64,000 bases of DNA, from positions 2,108,001 through 2,172,000 of the forward strand of contig OY970376.1 of assembly GCA_963718755.1 (NCBI GenBank). The letters are read 5' to 3'. This document shows positions 51,501 to 58,743 of this stretch, piece after piece. This stretch comes from VRUE01 sp963718755 (GTDB lineage Bacteria > Actinomycetota > Thermoleophilia > Solirubrobacterales > 70-9). The notes beneath the pieces were generated by a model, which was given only the letters and a program-made list of their open reading frames with translations, was not told where the DNA came from and searched no databases. The translations under genes and the position numbers were made by a program. How positions within the stretch are numbered: position 1 is the first letter of the stretch; each line of letters opens with the position of its first letter.

Positions 51501-53025
51501 GGAAGACGTCTCCTGCGCCACCACCAGCGCCTGCATGGCTGTGGGCTGGTTTAAAGAAAGCACCAACATCGCCACTCCGCGCAAGGGCCTCTCGGTGAGC
51601 TGGAACGGCAGCGCCTGGTCGACGGTCGCCACCGCCGTCCCGGGCGGCGCCGAAAACGGCGTCACCCTGACCGGCATCTCGTGCACCGCGGCCAACGCCT
51701 GCACGGCGGTCGGGCGCACCGGCGGCGTCTCGCCGGCGTTCCCATCCGAATCGACCCTGGCAGAGGTGTGGAACGGCAGCGCCTGGGCGGTGCAGACGAC
51801 TGTCAACCCGCTCACCTACTCAGGCCTCAGCGCGGTCTCCTGCACCTCATCGAGCGCCTGCACGGCGGTCGGCAAGAAGCGGCCTGAAAGCGCGCAGGCG
51901 GGGACGCAGACGCTGGCGGAGCGGTGGAACGGAAGCTCCTGGTCAACCCAGGCCACCCCCAACCCCGTCCCCTATGACCAGAGCCTGCTCGAAGACACCT
52001 CCTGCCTCTCCTCCACCTCCTGCGTCGCGGTCGGCAACGACGAATACCGGGGCACGGCCTTCGTGCAGACCTGGAACGGCAGCGAATGGAAAGTCCTCAC
52101 CACCGTGCAGGGTTCCAGCTTCAACGGCATCTCCTGCTCGGGCAACGCCTGCCTGATCACCGGCAGCAGTGGCTCCAAAGGGCTCACCTGGAAGCTGGGG
52201 AAAATCGGCGGCAACTGGGGCCCCTTCTCCCAGTTGACCACGCCCACCCCCGAAGGCGTGAGCACGGTCACCCTCGAAGACGTCGCCTGCAGCGCCGAAA
52301 CGGTCTGCACTGCGGTGGGCCACCACTATTCCGATGCTCCCCTATACACGCATGTGCCCCTGGCGATGCGCTGGAACGGCACCTCATGGACGATCCAGAC
52401 GACCCCCAACCCGAGCGGCGGCGAAGGCGACATGGGCAAGCTGCTCGCGGTCTCCTGCCCGTCGGCGACCTCCTGCACGGCGGTGGGCTCCAGAACCTCG
52501 AGCGGCACCCAGACCTTCTCCGAGCGCTGGAACGGCACCAGCTGGTCGATCGTCTCGGTGCCCAAACCGGCGGGCTCGGTCGAAGGCCGACTGGAAGACG
52601 TCTCCTGCGCCACCACCAGCGCCTGCATGGCTGTGGGCTGGTTTAAAGAAAGCACCAACATCGCCACTCCGCGCAAGGGCCTCTCGGTGAGCTGGAACGG
52701 CAGCGCCTGGTCGACGGTCGCCACCGCCGTCCCGGGCGGCGCCGAAAACGGCGTCACCCTGACCGGCATCTCGTGCACCGCGGCCAACGCCTGCACGGCG
52801 GTCGGGCGCACCGGCGGCGTCTCGCCGGCGTTCCCATCCGAATCGACCCTGGCAGAGGTGTGGAACGGCAGCGCCTGGGCGGTGCAGACGACTGTCAACC
52901 CGCTCACCTACTCAGGCCTCAGCGCGGTCTCCTGCACCTCATCGAGCGCCTGCACGGCGGTCGGCAAGAAGCGGGCCAAAAGCGAAACCGCGGGGACGCA
53001 GACCTTGGCGGAGCGGTGGGGCTAG
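48535..53025 (+). CDS. Large secreted multidomain protein with HExxH domain and internal duplication
   Basis: 1496 aa. Signal peptide (VRVLLLCIAAFTAVLPASSSA). Residues ~100-360 form a putative zinc-metalloprotease domain with H266-E-L-M-H270-A-L-G273 and a possible Met-turn-like WDALCYYSYGG. The metzincin third ligand position is Gln (HELMHALGASQ), so activity is uncertain. Residues ~365-780 hold four fibronectin-like domains (TLQGSVTPNG...YAFEYG, TYHYRLVATS). The rest is a repeated SCxSxxxCxAVG/ERWNGTSWS propeller-like array, present as two near-identical 1.07-kb copies. Strong RBS GGGGAGGAAG before ATG 48535. Probably a surface or matrix protein. Confidence 0.78.
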   Translation: MSARSVRVLLLCIAAFTAVLPASSSAHHSEGSNGRIAGQSDFKRFDGKTMRFIPSEQRYEVRSPGEIPGFVHVDGPPPRSKGPSFAEPVIANEDGPGQDLPTQELSPICRYTGNRIVVLYTHRPGETGPAPVETIRSIVRRMNWKIADQSSLSSGGARSVRMAVDCDGSGQIAVHDLATPDNSWGTVDEVAKKAIVQGPGTRAVKFLAFDGAAESGNPYGIGGPVYPDASKSRQNSNATATATAVIYPLVPPGGGTHTWYTHVTIHELMHALGASQSEATPPAPYATPPGSGNHCIDGWDALCYYSYGGNYCTTAAGYGTPVTMPIDCNKNTYFNAAPPGGSWLATYWNLAQPENPFFSPAPGQSAGATTNEPTSVGQSSATLQGSVTPNGEYASYAFEYGKDTSYGSIAPFAPAGTTGLGKMTSLSQYGSSPISVSAKISGLTDGGAVYHYRLVAINDTGQLVFGQDKTFKTKGPTIVTGGVTDFSPGAAVLHATVNPNGAETYCGFGVAEVGGPFINFFYGDAGSGTSDVDCSAQVTGLHGNRNYEYEAEAGSEGVNTVVGEVKTFKTPEWRPVVSVGDASAVTALQATLNGKVNPTGFATSYRFEYVSDADHKASGYTKAISVPASPKAVGSGIADVAVSETIAPLTPSTTYHYRLVATSEEGTTTGPDNTLTTDPSPLAVTQGATNVELTKATLTGIVNPESLSTTYQFEYGPTASYGTKVPAPPQSAGSGIADVPVSQPIEGLTPHSTYHFRLVATNSNGTTYGADREFFTGAWSTQATPNPVPYDQSLLEDTSCLSSTSCVAVGNDEYRGTAFVQTWNGSEWKVLTTVQGSSFNGISCSGNACLITGSSGSKGLTWKLGKIGGNWGPFSQLTTPTPEGVSTVTLEDVACSAETVCTAVGHHAEGTLAMRWNGTSWTIQTTPNPSGGEGSGGKLLAVSCPSATSCTAVGSRTSSGTQTFSERWNGTSWSIVSVPKPAGSVEGRLEDVSCATTSACMAVGWFKESTNIATPRKGLSVSWNGSAWSTVATAVPGGAENGVTLTGISCTAANACTAVGRTGGVSPAFPSESTLAEVWNGSAWAVQTTVNPLTYSGLSAVSCTSSSACTAVGKKRPESAQAGTQTLAERWNGSSWSTQATPNPVPYDQSLLEDTSCLSSTSCVAVGNDEYRGTAFVQTWNGSEWKVLTTVQGSSFNGISCSGNACLITGSSGSKGLTWKLGKIGGNWGPFSQLTTPTPEGVSTVTLEDVACSAETVCTAVGHHYSDAPLYTHVPLAMRWNGTSWTIQTTPNPSGGEGDMGKLLAVSCPSATSCTAVGSRTSSGTQTFSERWNGTSWSIVSVPKPAGSVEGRLEDVSCATTSACMAVGWFKESTNIATPRKGLSVSWNGSAWSTVATAVPGGAENGVTLTGISCTAANACTAVGRTGGVSPAFPSESTLAEVWNGSAWAVQTTVNPLTYSGLSAVSCTSSSACTAVGKKRAKSETAGTQTLAERWG
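50867..51937 (+). repeat. 1071-bp tandem duplication, unit 1 (inside secreted protein gene)
   Basis: Starts CCTGGTCAACCCAGG and ends just before the same string at 51938. Nearly identical to unit 2 over its whole length, in frame (357 codons). Contains the short form of a variable block (ACGCCGAAGGCACC, about 51254-51268). Confidence 0.9.
51938..53018 (+). repeat. Tandem duplication, unit 2 with a 21-bp longer variable block
   Basis: Matches unit 1 except for a block at about 52326-52360 where HHAEGTLAM becomes HHYSDAPLYTHVPLAM (lower GC, net +21 bp, frame kept), a cluster of changes about 70 bp later (GEGSGG to GEGDMG), and divergence in the last 40 bp. Confidence 0.88.
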
Positions 53026-53087
53026 TTGACGTGCCTCACCACGTTCCGAACGCCATGAGATAGATCCGGGCCCGCCGAGAGGCTGTG

Positions 53088-54095
53088 GGTGTTGACGCCT
53101 ACGACCTCAAGGAGGACCCGGATGCAGCACCGTAATGCCCCGCTCACCCCGAACGGCAGGCGCCGCCTGGTGGCGCTGGTCGAAGAGGAGGGCTTCACGT
53201 TCGAGGCGGCCGCGGCCGCCTCGAACGTGGCGAGATCGACAGCCCACACCTGGGTGGTGCGATGGCGGGAAGCCGGCGAGGCCGAGCGTCGCGACCTCAG
53301 CTGCCTGCGGGATCGCTCCTCCCGACCCCACACAAGCCCGCAGATGCTGAGCGAGGCAGATCACGAACGCTGCTTGGAGGTGCGCCGGCGGACCGGCTGG
53401 GGGCCGCGGTTGGTCGGCTCGGAGGTGGGCATCCCTCACGCGACGGTGCACCGGGCACTGCGCCGCCGCGGCTGCTCGCGACGTCCCAGGGAGCCGCGGC
53501 AGGCGGTGCTCCGCTACGAGTGGCCCTGCCCCGGCAACCTGCTGCACATGGACACCAAGCGCCATGCGCGCTTTGTCGACCCCGGCCACGCGGTGACCGG
53601 GGTGCGCACCCAGCGCTCGCGCGGGGCGGGCTGGGAGTTCGTCCACACCCTCGTCGATGACTGCTCCCGGCTTGCCTACTCGGAGATCCACGACGACGAG
53701 CGAGGGGCGACCGTTACCGCCTTCACCCGCCGGGGCCTGGACTGGTTCTTGGCGCGAGGGATCGTGACCGAGCGGCTGCTCTCAGACAACGCCTGGGTCT
53801 ACGTCAAGAACAAGGGCCTGGCCCAGCTGCTCGGCGAGCGGGGCATCGAGCACTGGCGCACCAAGCCCTACTCGCCGCAGACGAATGGGAAGGTGGAGCG
53901 TCTGCAGCAGACGATGGATCGGGAGTGGGCTCGGGGCCTCAGCTATCGATCGAGCGCCGATCGTCGGGCGGCGTTGCCACACTGGCTCGACCACTACAAC
54001 GAGAGCCGTCGTCACTCAGCTCTCGGCAACCGCCCAACCATTGCTCGCGTTCGGGACGTCCTGGGGCACGACAGCTAGTGAGTGGCATAAACACC
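53088..54095 (+). mobile_element. IS481-family insertion sequence
   Basis: Bounded by short imperfect inverted repeats GGTGTTGACGCC (53088-53099) and GGCATAAACACC (54084-54095), 10 of 12 matching. About 1.0 kb with a single transposase gene, usual for IS481. The right end abuts promoter module B: homology to module A starts in the last three bases of the IS. No clear target duplication. Confidence 0.75.
53122..54078 (+). CDS. IS481-family transposase
   Basis: 318 aa: N-terminal HTH (LTPNGRRRLVALVEEEGFTFEAAAAASNVARSTAHTWVVRW in family form) and rve integrase core with catalytic D in LLHMDTKRHAR, D in RLLSDNAWVY and E in NGKVERLQQTM. Start ATG 53122 preceded by AAGGAGGACCCGG. Looks intact. Confidence 0.93.
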   Translation: MQHRNAPLTPNGRRRLVALVEEEGFTFEAAAAASNVARSTAHTWVVRWREAGEAERRDLSCLRDRSSRPHTSPQMLSEADHERCLEVRRRTGWGPRLVGSEVGIPHATVHRALRRRGCSRRPREPRQAVLRYEWPCPGNLLHMDTKRHARFVDPGHAVTGVRTQRSRGAGWEFVHTLVDDCSRLAYSEIHDDERGATVTAFTRRGLDWFLARGIVTERLLSDNAWVYVKNKGLAQLLGERGIEHWRTKPYSPQTNGKVERLQQTMDREWARGLSYRSSADRRAALPHWLDHYNESRRHSALGNRPTIARVRDVLGHDS

Positions 54096-54173
54096 ATGTG
54101 CGTATCTTGACAAATACGAACTGACATGTTTGTATTGGCGCGTGTCTTTTGTTGAGAACGGGGATGGTATGGC
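54093..54173 (+). promoter_or_regulatory. Promoter module B with TetR-type operator
   Basis: TTGACA (54107-54112), 17-bp spacer, TTGTAT (54130-54135). Inverted repeat ATACGAAC (54114-54121) / GTTTGTAT (54128-54135) covers spacer and -10, as for an autorepressed TetR gene whose ATG (54169) lies 34 bp on. The whole 81 bp aligns to module A at 32155-32235. Confidence 0.7.
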
Positions 54174-54852
54174 GACCCGAGAGCCGCGGGGCTCCGGCCG
54201 CCGCCCGGGTGTAGCGCCACCGGAGGTCGAGCGCCTCGTGCCTCGGTCTGGCCTCTCGCGGGCGGAGGTGATCGTCAACCAGCGCCGCCGGATCTTCGCT
54301 GGAATGGCGTCGGCGCTTGCCTATCACGGCTATGAGGACACGAAGATCACCGACGTGGTCGAACTGGCTGGGCTCTCGCGAGCCACGTTCTACGAGCACT
54401 TCAAAGGCAAGGAGGCCTGCTTTGCGGCAGCGTATGAGGACGCGGTGGAGGGCCTCGCTGCTGAGGTTGAGGCGGCAGCCCTGGGCGAAGCTCGCCCGGT
54501 AGTGCGTCTCTCGGCCGGCCTCAAAGCCGGCCTCGATTTCCTGGCTGCGGATCCTTCGCGCGCCCATCTGCTTCTCGTCGAGGCTCTGGCTGCGGCGCGT
54601 CCCGCTCGACTCGAGCACGAGCGCTCGCTCGAGCTCCTCGCGGAAATTCTGCGCACGGAGACGGCAGCGCTTGTGAATGGTGACGCAGTTTCAGAGGAGA
54701 CTTCGCGACTTCTAGCCGGCGGCCTTGTCTCGCACCTCGCCGGTCTTGTGCTCGCTGGCGAAGCGGAGCGACTTCCAGAGAGCCACGACCTCCTACTGCA
54801 GTATTTGCTTGCTCCTTCTCTGGCGGCCAATGCCCGGGTCGCCGCTTGCTGA
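54169..54852 (+). CDS. TetR-family regulator, probably autoregulated
   Basis: 227 aa. HTH region (residues ~35-85): RRRIFAGMASALAYHGYEDTKITDVVELAGLSRATFYEHFKGKEACFAAAYE in family form. The long, poorly conserved basic N-terminal leader (MATREPRGSGRRPGV) is like that of the TetR at 31386. The operator-like dyad overlapping its -10 suggests autorepression. The related dyad and promoter at 32106-32235 make the surface block another likely target. ATG 54169; ATG 54130 upstream lies inside the -10 and is rejected. Confidence 0.9.
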   Translation: MATREPRGSGRRPGVAPPEVERLVPRSGLSRAEVIVNQRRRIFAGMASALAYHGYEDTKITDVVELAGLSRATFYEHFKGKEACFAAAYEDAVEGLAAEVEAAALGEARPVVRLSAGLKAGLDFLAADPSRAHLLLVEALAAARPARLEHERSLELLAEILRTETAALVNGDAVSEETSRLLAGGLVSHLAGLVLAGEAERLPESHDLLLQYLLAPSLAANARVAAC

Positions 54853-54891
54853 CGCCGAGCCGGACAACGGCGCCCGAGGCACGGCAGCCTC

Positions 54892-54910
54892 GCTATACTT
54901 TTTGAAGTAA
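54892..54910 (+). promoter_or_regulatory. Sulfur-cluster promoter/operator, copy 1
   Basis: GCTATACTTTTTGAAGTAA, identical to 57332-57350. It holds a good -10 box (TATACT) overlapped by the dyad TACTT-TTTG-AAGTA, and lies 48 bp before the rhodanese-ThiF ATG. Two identical copies ahead of functionally linked genes indicate one shared regulator. Confidence 0.7.
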
Positions 54911-54957
54911 GTCGGATCGGAATTCGGGTATTTCGCCCCTTTAGCTCTAGGAGAGGC

Positions 54958-56115
54958 ATGGCGCCCACGGATGTGAAGCAGCAGGTCGAGGAGATCGAGC
55001 CCTTCGAGGCGTCGCAGGAGATCGAGGGCGGCAGCGTCGTCCTGATCGACACGCGCGAGCCGCACGAGTACCAGGAGGCCCACCTCGAGAACGGCAAGCT
55101 GGTGCCGCCGGGTCTGCTCGGCGACGAGATCGCCGCCGCCGCGCCCGACAAGTCGGCCCGCACGATCCTCTACTGCCGCAGCGGCAACCGCTCCTACAAG
55201 GCGGCCGAGCAGCTCGAAGCGCTCGGCTACGAGGACGTCGCCTCGATGGCGGGAGGGATCCTCGCCTGGCAGGAGCAGGGACTGCCGGTCGTCGCCGCCA
55301 GCGGCATGACCGCCGAGCAGCGCGACCGCTACTCGCGCCACACGCTGCTGCCCGAGGTCGGGGTCGACGGCCAGCTGAAGCTGCTGAACGCGAAGGTGCT
55401 GTTGCTCGGCGCCGGCGGGCTCGGCGCGCCGACCGCGCTCTACCTCGCCGCGGCGGGGATCGGCACGATGGGCCTGGTCGACGACGACGTCGTCGACGCC
55501 TCCAACCTGCAGCGCCAGGTGATCCACAACACCGAACGGATCGGCGAGCCGAAGACCTCCTCGGCACGCAAAACGATCGAGGCGCTCAACCCCGATGTCG
55601 ACGTGGTCGAGCACAACCTGCGCCTCAACTCGGGGAACATCCTCGAGCTGATCGAGGACTACGACGTGATCGTCGATGGCGCCGACAACTTCCCCACCCG
55701 CTACCTGCTCAACGACGCCTCGGTGCGGCTGCGCAAGCCGGTCGTCTCCGCCTCGATCCTCAGCTTCGACGGCCAGATCTCGACCTTCGTCCCCTTCGAG
55801 GGCCCCTGCTACCGCTGCCTCTACCCGACGCCGCCGCCGGCGGAGCTGGCGCCGAGCTGCTCGGCGAACGGCGTGCTCGGCGTGATGGCGGGGACGATGG
55901 GGACCCTGCAGGCAAACGAGGTGATCAAGCTGGTGCTCGGCGTCGGCGAGCCGCTGATCGGCCGCCTGCTGCTCTACGAGGCGCTCGGCACGAGGTTCAC
56001 CGAGCTGAAAGTGCGGCGCGATCCGGAGTGCCCGATCTGCGGTGAGAACGCGCCTGAGATCCCGGACTCCGAGCTGGGCAAGTTCCCCGATTACGACGCT
56101 TTCTGCGCCGGTTGA
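54958..56115 (+). CDS. Rhodanese-ThiF/MoeB fusion, sulfur-carrier activating enzyme
   Basis: 385-aa enzyme that adenylates and probably sulfurates a ubiquitin-like sulfur carrier (the CysO-like protein downstream). Residues ~15-115 are a rhodanese domain with active-site loop C73-RSGNRS. Residues ~120-385 are the E1-like domain: GAGGLGAPT (151-159), DDDVVDASNLQRQ, DGADNFPTRYL, and zinc cysteines CYRC and CPIC. In the better known MoeZ/MOCS3 the rhodanese domain is C-terminal; here it is N-terminal. RBS AGGAGAGGC before ATG 54958. Confidence 0.92.
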   Translation: MAPTDVKQQVEEIEPFEASQEIEGGSVVLIDTREPHEYQEAHLENGKLVPPGLLGDEIAAAAPDKSARTILYCRSGNRSYKAAEQLEALGYEDVASMAGGILAWQEQGLPVVAASGMTAEQRDRYSRHTLLPEVGVDGQLKLLNAKVLLLGAGGLGAPTALYLAAAGIGTMGLVDDDVVDASNLQRQVIHNTERIGEPKTSSARKTIEALNPDVDVVEHNLRLNSGNILELIEDYDVIVDGADNFPTRYLLNDASVRLRKPVVSASILSFDGQISTFVPFEGPCYRCLYPTPPPAELAPSCSANGVLGVMAGTMGTLQANEVIKLVLGVGEPLIGRLLLYEALGTRFTELKVRRDPECPICGENAPEIPDSELGKFPDYDAFCAG

Positions 56116-56153
56116 CGGCTTTCGCGGCCGGCCTCGATTAGGATCGCGTCCCG

Positions 56154-56426
56154 ATGGCAACGATTCGCATCCCACCTGTCCTGCGCGCTCAGACCGGCGG
56201 CCAGACCGAGGTCGAGGCGGGCGGCTCGAACGTCGGCGAGGTGCTGCGCGCGCTGACGTCCGAGCATCCCGCCACCGAGGAGCAGCTCTTCGGCCCCGAC
56301 GGCGACCTCAACCGCTACGTCAACGTCTACCTCAACGACGAGGACGTGCGAGTGCTGGACGGCCTCGACACCGCCGTGGCCGACGGCGACACCGTGATCA
56401 TCATGCCGGCCATGGCCGGCGGCTGA
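56154..56426 (+). CDS. cysO: MoaD/ThiS-family sulfur carrier (CysO-like)
   Basis: 90-aa beta-grasp protein ending in the diglycine MAGG needed for C-terminal thiocarboxylation. IRIPPVLRAQTGGQTEVEAGG and LNDEDVRVLDGLDTAVADGDTVIIMPAMAGG (family form) fit CysO. With the CysM-like and Mec-like genes nearby, the role is most likely cysteine synthesis from O-phosphoserine rather than molybdopterin synthesis. 38 bp after the activating-enzyme gene. Confidence 0.9.
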   Translation: MATIRIPPVLRAQTGGQTEVEAGGSNVGEVLRALTSEHPATEEQLFGPDGDLNRYVNVYLNDEDVRVLDGLDTAVADGDTVIIMPAMAGG

Positions 56427-56494
56427 GCCGATCGGAGATACATCCTGTGGCCGATGGCCTGGCCCGGAGCCGATCGGCTTCGAGACGTGGTGCA

Positions 56495-56510
56495 CATTGC
56501 ATGTACAATG
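56495..56510 (+). promoter_or_regulatory. Dyad CATTG-CATGTA-CAATG upstream of TacA-like gene
   Basis: 5-bp perfect arms with 6-bp centre, 11 bp before ATG 56522. Fits an autorepressor site of the toxin-antitoxin pair. Confidence 0.4.
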
Positions 56511-56521
56511 CCTCGGACGCA

Positions 56522-56806
56522 ATGTCTGCAATCAAGACCGGGGAGACTCGAGATCTTCGCTGGAATGTTCGCGTCGAGGAATCTGAGGACGCCCTCGTCC
56601 GCGCTGCAAGTGACTTGGCCGATACGAAGTTCAGCAGCTTCGTTCGGGTTGCTGCCGTTGCAGAGGCCCGACGCATTCTTGCCGACCGAACGCAATTCCC
56701 CCTCGAGGGGCCCGAGTGGGAGCAGTTCACGCAACTACTCGACCGGCCACCGCGTGTCCCCAGCGGGCTGCGCAAGCTCTTCTCGAAGCCAAGCGTCTTC
56801 GAGTAG
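56522..56806 (+). CDS. DUF1778/TacA-like antitoxin
   Basis: 94 aa: ribbon-helix-helix-like N-terminus (ETRDLRWNVRVEESEDALVRAASDLADTKFSSFVRVAAVAEARRIL in family form) and a flexible C-terminal tail with Pro/Arg (LDRPPRVPSGLRKLF), the usual neutralising part of DUF1778 antitoxins. It is followed 3 bp later by a GNAT gene. ATG 56501 is an alternative start in frame but lies inside the dyad. Confidence 0.85.
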   Translation: MSAIKTGETRDLRWNVRVEESEDALVRAASDLADTKFSSFVRVAAVAEARRILADRTQFPLEGPEWEQFTQLLDRPPRVPSGLRKLFSKPSVFE

Positions 56807-56809
56807 GTC

Positions 56810-57319
56810 GTGACGTATACGCAGCCCGAGCCGCTGCGAGGGAAGCACGACCTCGGCGACTTTTGCTGCGAGGAAGATGCGTTGGACAACTGGCTCCATC
56901 GCCATTCCCGACACGCCGAGGCTGCCGGCTCGGCGCGCACCTTCGTAACCAGCGAAGGGGATCATGTCATCGGCTATTACGCGCTGGCGATTGGCCAGGT
57001 TGAGCCAGATGGTGCAACGGAGCGACTGCTGAAGGGGCAGCCGGCCAAGCGACCCGTGCCCGTCCTCGTCCTCGCAAGGCTCGCTGTCGATCGCAATCAC
57101 AAGAACCGAGGGGTCGGCAGATCCTTGCTTCAAAATGCGCTGCTGCGCTGCGCCGCCGTCGCAGAGTCGGTTGGAGTGCGGGCCGTGGTCGCCCACGCAA
57201 ACGAGGAAGCCAACGACTTCTGCGACCAGTTCGGTTTCGAATCCTCGCCCACCGATCCGCTCCATCGAATCCTCCTGATGAAGGACTTGCGACGCTTCTT
57301 GGACGAGGCTGGGGACTGA
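56810..57319 (+). CDS. GNAT toxin, TacT-like
   Basis: 169-aa acetyltransferase of the type that acetylates aminoacyl-tRNA. CCEEDALDNWLHRHSRHAEAAGSARTFV, VIGYYALA, VLVLARLAVDRNHKNRGVGRSLLQNAL (acetyl-CoA loop R-N-R-G-V-G) and FCDQFGFESSPTDPLHRILLMKDL are TacT hallmarks. GTG start 56810. Forms a type II TA with the preceding gene, located between the cysO-like and cysM-like genes. Confidence 0.9.
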   Translation: MTYTQPEPLRGKHDLGDFCCEEDALDNWLHRHSRHAEAAGSARTFVTSEGDHVIGYYALAIGQVEPDGATERLLKGQPAKRPVPVLVLARLAVDRNHKNRGVGRSLLQNALLRCAAVAESVGVRAVVAHANEEANDFCDQFGFESSPTDPLHRILLMKDLRRFLDEAGD

Positions 57320-57331
57320 CCCAAAACCCTG

Positions 57332-57350
57332 GCTATACTTTTTGAAGTAA
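57332..57350 (+). promoter_or_regulatory. Sulfur-cluster promoter/operator, copy 2
   Basis: Same 19 bases as 54892-54910, 11 bp before the cysM-like ATG. TATACT as -10 places the start of transcription close to the RBS. Confidence 0.7.
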
Positions 57351-57361
57351 CGGGAGACGAG

Positions 57362-58327
57362 ATGCCTCACGACGAGCTTCTAAATCGACCCTGCGGGGGA
57401 CGCTTCGGCGACATCGTCGAGTCGATCGGCAACACGCCGCTGGTCGAGCTGCCGCGCTTCTCGCCCAAGCCCGACGTCCGCATCTACGCCAAGCTCGAGG
57501 GCCGCAACCCGACCGGCTCGGTCAAGGACCGCGTCGCCAAATCGATGATCGAGGCGGCGGAGGCCGAGGGGGCGATTGAACCGGGGCAGACGATCCTCGA
57601 GCCGACCTCGGGCAACACCGGCATCTCGCTGGCGATGATCTGCCGCCGCAAGGGCTACCCGCTGAAGGTCGTGATGCCCGACAACGTCACCGCCGAGCGC
57701 ACCCAGCTGCTCGAGATGTATGGGGCGGAGATCGCCTACTCGGAGGGCGCCAAGGGGTCCAACGGGGCGGTCGAGGTGGCACTGGAGATGGCCAAGGACT
57801 CGCGCTACTACATGCCCTACCAGTACGGCAACGAGGCCAACCCGCTGGCCCATTACAACGGCACCGCGGTGGAGATCCTCGAGGAGCTCGACGAGGTGAC
57901 GGCCTTCGTCGGCGGCCTCGGCACCGGCGGCACGCTGATGGGCAACGGCCGGCGCCTGAAGGAGCACAACCCCGACACCCTGCTCGTCGCCGCCGAGCCG
58001 ATGCAGGGGGAGATGGTGCACGGCCTGCGCTCGCTCGACGACGGCTTCATCCCGCCGATCATCGACATCACCCTGCTCGACCGCAAGATCATGGTCTCCA
58101 ACCGCGACGCGATCGTCTGGACCCGCAAGCTGCTCGACGAGGAGGGCGTCTTCGCCGGCGTCTCCTCCGGCGCGATCGCCCGCATCGCCGTCCGCATCGG
58201 CGAAGAGCTCGACGGCGGCAACGTCGTCTTCCTGATCCCCGACGACGGCTGGAAGTACCTCTCCTCCGGCGTCTACACCAAACCGATCGACGAGATCGAG
58301 AACCTCGACTCGACGGTCTGGTGGTAG
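57362..58327 (+). CDS. cysM: PLP-dependent cysteine synthase, CysM-like
   Basis: 321 aa, beta-family PLP enzyme. PLP lysine K55 in NPTGSVKDRV, phosphate loop EPTSGNTGISLA, and GGLGTGGTLMGNGRRLKE. The C-terminal tail and neighbours point to the CysO-dependent O-phosphoserine sulfhydrylase (mycobacterial CysM) rather than CysK. RBS GGGAGACG before ATG 57362. It leads a unit with the Mec-like and DUF2007 genes. Confidence 0.92.
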   Translation: MPHDELLNRPCGGRFGDIVESIGNTPLVELPRFSPKPDVRIYAKLEGRNPTGSVKDRVAKSMIEAAEAEGAIEPGQTILEPTSGNTGISLAMICRRKGYPLKVVMPDNVTAERTQLLEMYGAEIAYSEGAKGSNGAVEVALEMAKDSRYYMPYQYGNEANPLAHYNGTAVEILEELDEVTAFVGGLGTGGTLMGNGRRLKEHNPDTLLVAAEPMQGEMVHGLRSLDDGFIPPIIDITLLDRKIMVSNRDAIVWTRKLLDEEGVFAGVSSGAIARIAVRIGEELDGGNVVFLIPDDGWKYLSSGVYTKPIDEIENLDSTVWW

Positions 58328-58347
58328 GCGCGAGCCCCGCCCTGTCG

Positions 58348-58743
58348 ATGCGGATTCCTCCGGCCCTCGCCGACGAGATCGTCGCCCACGCTCGGGAGGA
58401 CCTGCCGAACGAGTGCTGCGGGATGGTCGGGGGGAGCGACGAGGAGGCTCGCACTCTCTACCGGGCCGAGAACGCCGAGGCGAGCCCGCTGCGCTACTCG
58501 ATCGACTCCAAGGAGCAGTTCCGGCTGATGCGGGAGATAGAAGGAGCGGGGGAGGAGCTGGCGGCGATCTACCACTCGCACACCAAGAGCCCGGCATATC
58601 CCTCGCAGACGGACGTCAACCTCGCCGGCTGGCCCGAAGCGGTCTACCTGATCGTCTCGCTCGCCGATGCAGACGCCCCCGACCTCAAGGGCTTCTGGAT
58701 CCGCGACGGCAAGATCGAGGAGGCCGAGCTTGTCGTCGAGTAG
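58348..58743 (+). CDS. mec: JAMM/MPN metalloprotease, Mec-like
   Basis: 131-aa zinc peptidase of the JAB1/MPN+ family. Glu in NECCGMVGG and HSHTKSPAYPSQTD give the JAMM motif E...HxHx7SxxD. In mycobacteria Mec cuts cysteine from the CysO-Cys adduct, the last step of this route. Start ATG 58348 chosen; GTG 58321 overlapping the cysM stop is possible and would allow coupling. Confidence 0.92.
   Translation: MRIPPALADEIVAHAREDLPNECCGMVGGSDEEARTLYRAENAEASPLRYSIDSKEQFRLMREIEGAGEELAAIYHSHTKSPAYPSQTDVNLAGWPEAVYLIVSLADADAPDLKGFWIRDGKIEEAELVVE

Noticed and set aside
53080..54105. Target-site duplication of the IS481 element
   Set aside because: Flanks CTGTG and ATGTG share four bases but do not abut the repeats exactly; too weak to claim.
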